NCBI GenBank assembly: GCA_023078555.1
Contig: CM041196.1
Location: 12,480,985 to 12,544,984 of the forward strand
Reading direction: 5' to 3'
DNA from: Ulva prolifera
Lineage: Eukaryota; Chlorophyta; Ulvophyceae; Ulvales; Ulvaceae
DNA length: 64,000 nt
Shown here one piece after another: positions 63,601 to 64,000 of the stretch; the first letter of the stretch is position 1; every line of letters starts with the position of its first letter. Below the pieces are notes generated by a model. The model was not told the DNA's origin and ran no database searches. It saw only the letters and a list, made by a program, of their open reading frames with translations. A program made the translations under genes and the position numbers.

Positions 63601-63790
63601 CGCGATCGCGCGCGCGCTGCTCAAGAACCCGCGCCTGCTGCTGCTGGACGAGGCGACGAGCGCGCTGGACACGGTGAGCGAGCGCCTGGTGCAGGCGGCG
63701 CTGGAGCGCCTCGCGCAGGGCCGCACCTCCGTCGTCGTCGCCCACCGCCTCTCCACCATCCGCAACGCCGACAAAATCGCCGTCATGCAG
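58398..63790 (+). CDS. ABCB (P-glycoprotein/MDR-type) transporter 3, N-terminal half
   Basis: Third ABCB paralog, cut by the window end. Exons: 58398-58613, 58751-58877, 61041-61551, 62186-62417, 62648-62887, 63392-63790, all in phase, 575 aa covering TMD1 and most of NBD1. The N-terminus is [19 protein letters not shown]1 shows [37 protein letters not shown] and AHRLSTI. Exon lengths 127, 511, 240 and 399 nt equal those of ABCB-2, so exon structure is conserved. Two GC donors are needed: after GMQ (CAG|GCGCGC, 62418) and after AVMQ (CAG|GCACGC, 63791). Intron 2 is 2.2 kb, with an inverted-repeat element and a LINE inserted. A 27-nt poly-C run begins 3 nt after the exon-3 donor GT. Nothing in the visible half suggests a pseudogene. 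Confidence 0.9.
59064..59637. mobile_element. 574-bp terminal-inverted-repeat DNA element (MITE-like), TA target site
   Basis: The ends are inverted repeats of about 23 bp: left CCGTATGTAATTTAAAGAGT, and the right end in complement CCGTATGTAATTTCAAGAGT, with one mismatch, both then CGT. Each end is flanked by TA, fitting a TA target duplication (Tc1/mariner- or Harbinger-type). Inside, on the minus strand, is a 91-codon frame (59340-59615) reading [20 protein letters not shown], not recognised. It is inserted in intron 2 of ABCB-3. Confidence 0.75.
59950..60606 (+). mobile_element. 5'-truncated LINE in intron 2 of ABCB-3
   Basis: A ~200-codon open end of a non-LTR retrotransposon ORF: a Gly/Ala/Gln-rich stretch, then [49 protein letters not shown] and a stop at 60545-60547. 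The 3' UTR is about 60 bp and ends CCTCTGTCCTTTGTA, directly followed by the (TA)n tract. The ORF lacks its polymerase part, so the copy is not autonomous. It matches the copy at 32998-33325 almost perfectly over the shared part. Confidence 0.75.
60607..60722. repeat. (TA)n tract plus ATGATATATATC palindromes
   Basis: About 33 TA units, then repeated CATGATATATATCATG-type palindromes up to TATCCC. It starts exactly where the LINE 3' end stops, so the TA run may have grown from the LINE tail. Confidence 0.85.
61555..61581. repeat. Poly-C tract, 27 nt, at exon-intron border of ABCB-3
   Basis: The run starts 3 nt downstream of the GT of the exon-3 donor (AC|GTGCCCC), so donor positions +4 to +30 are all C. 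Confidence 0.85.
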
Positions 63791-63946
63791 GCACGCCGCC
63801 ACCTCCGTGCATGCATGGACCCGCGCCGCCATCTCCGTGCATGCATGGACCCGCGCCGCCATCTCCGTGCATGCATGGACCCGCGCCGCCACCTCCGTGC
63901 ATGCATGGACCCGCGCCACCACCTCCGTGCATGCATGGACCCGCGC
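63791..63946. repeat. Tandem repeat, 5 x 30 bp, at start of ABCB-3 intron 6
   Basis: Five units of 30 bp, each with GTGCATGCATGGACCC preceded by GCGCCGCCATCTCC (C/T and G/A variants). The array starts directly at the GC splice donor after AVMQ and keeps the upstream frame open for about 50 codons. Confidence 0.95.
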
Positions 63947-64000
63947 CGTGCTTGAGTATCACCGCCGCGCTCTACTACTGGTGCGTCAAGACAGGGCACT

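Noticed and set aside
63791-63946. Direct 30-bp repeats resembling a CRISPR array
   Set aside because: The repeats are contiguous with no spacers, and the locus is in a eukaryotic intron.

Overview
The window is nuclear DNA of a eukaryote. Coding sequence is split by many GT-AG introns and some GC-AG introns. Exons are very GC-rich, while introns and spacers are poorer in GC and full of microsatellites, homopolymer runs and 5'-truncated retroposons. The gene set (a CDPK-like kinase with an MGC acylation start, a BET protein with one bromodomain plus a NET domain, bZIP factors, 3-ketodihydrosphingosine reductase, full-length ABCB transporters) fits a unicellular alga or related protist. The sequence alone does not fix the lineage.

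Layout. 1-1197 (-): 5' part of an uncharacterised protein, called family X here. 1903-3256 (-): bZIP factor 1. 6139-7562 (-): 3-ketodihydrosphingosine reductase. About 7.6-15.6 kb: no supportable gene, some retroposon tails. 15624-16949 (+): bZIP factor 2, a paralog of the first. 18318-26442 (+): a second family X gene with a 6.4-kb, retroposon-rich intron. About 27.6-27.9 kb (-): a decayed Ty3/Gypsy-like fragment. 28370-31008 (-): CDPK-like kinase, head to head with 31911-35145 (+), a BET protein. 36349-45612 (-), 47837-55782 (+) and 58398 to beyond the window end (+): three ABCB (P-glycoprotein type) transporters, the first two head to head with a small membrane-protein gene (46761-47068) between them. 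55.9-57.5 kb: a possible unidentified gene of different base composition. 59064-59637: a 574-bp terminal-inverted-repeat element inside ABCB-3.

The window is built from local paralog sets: three ABCB, two bZIP and two family X genes. Their homologous exons could be aligned by eye to settle splice sites. This shows that about 7 of the roughly 45 splice donors I could place are GC rather than GT, several at homologous positions in paralogs. In the ABCB genes the nucleotide-binding exons are nearly identical between copies while introns and membrane exons differ, which suggests gene conversion. The hexamer TGCATG lies just upstream of many splice acceptors.

The genes do not form one pathway. 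Functions covered are membrane export (ABCB), sphingolipid synthesis (KDSR), chromatin reading (BET), transcription (bZIP) and protein phosphorylation (CDPK-like).
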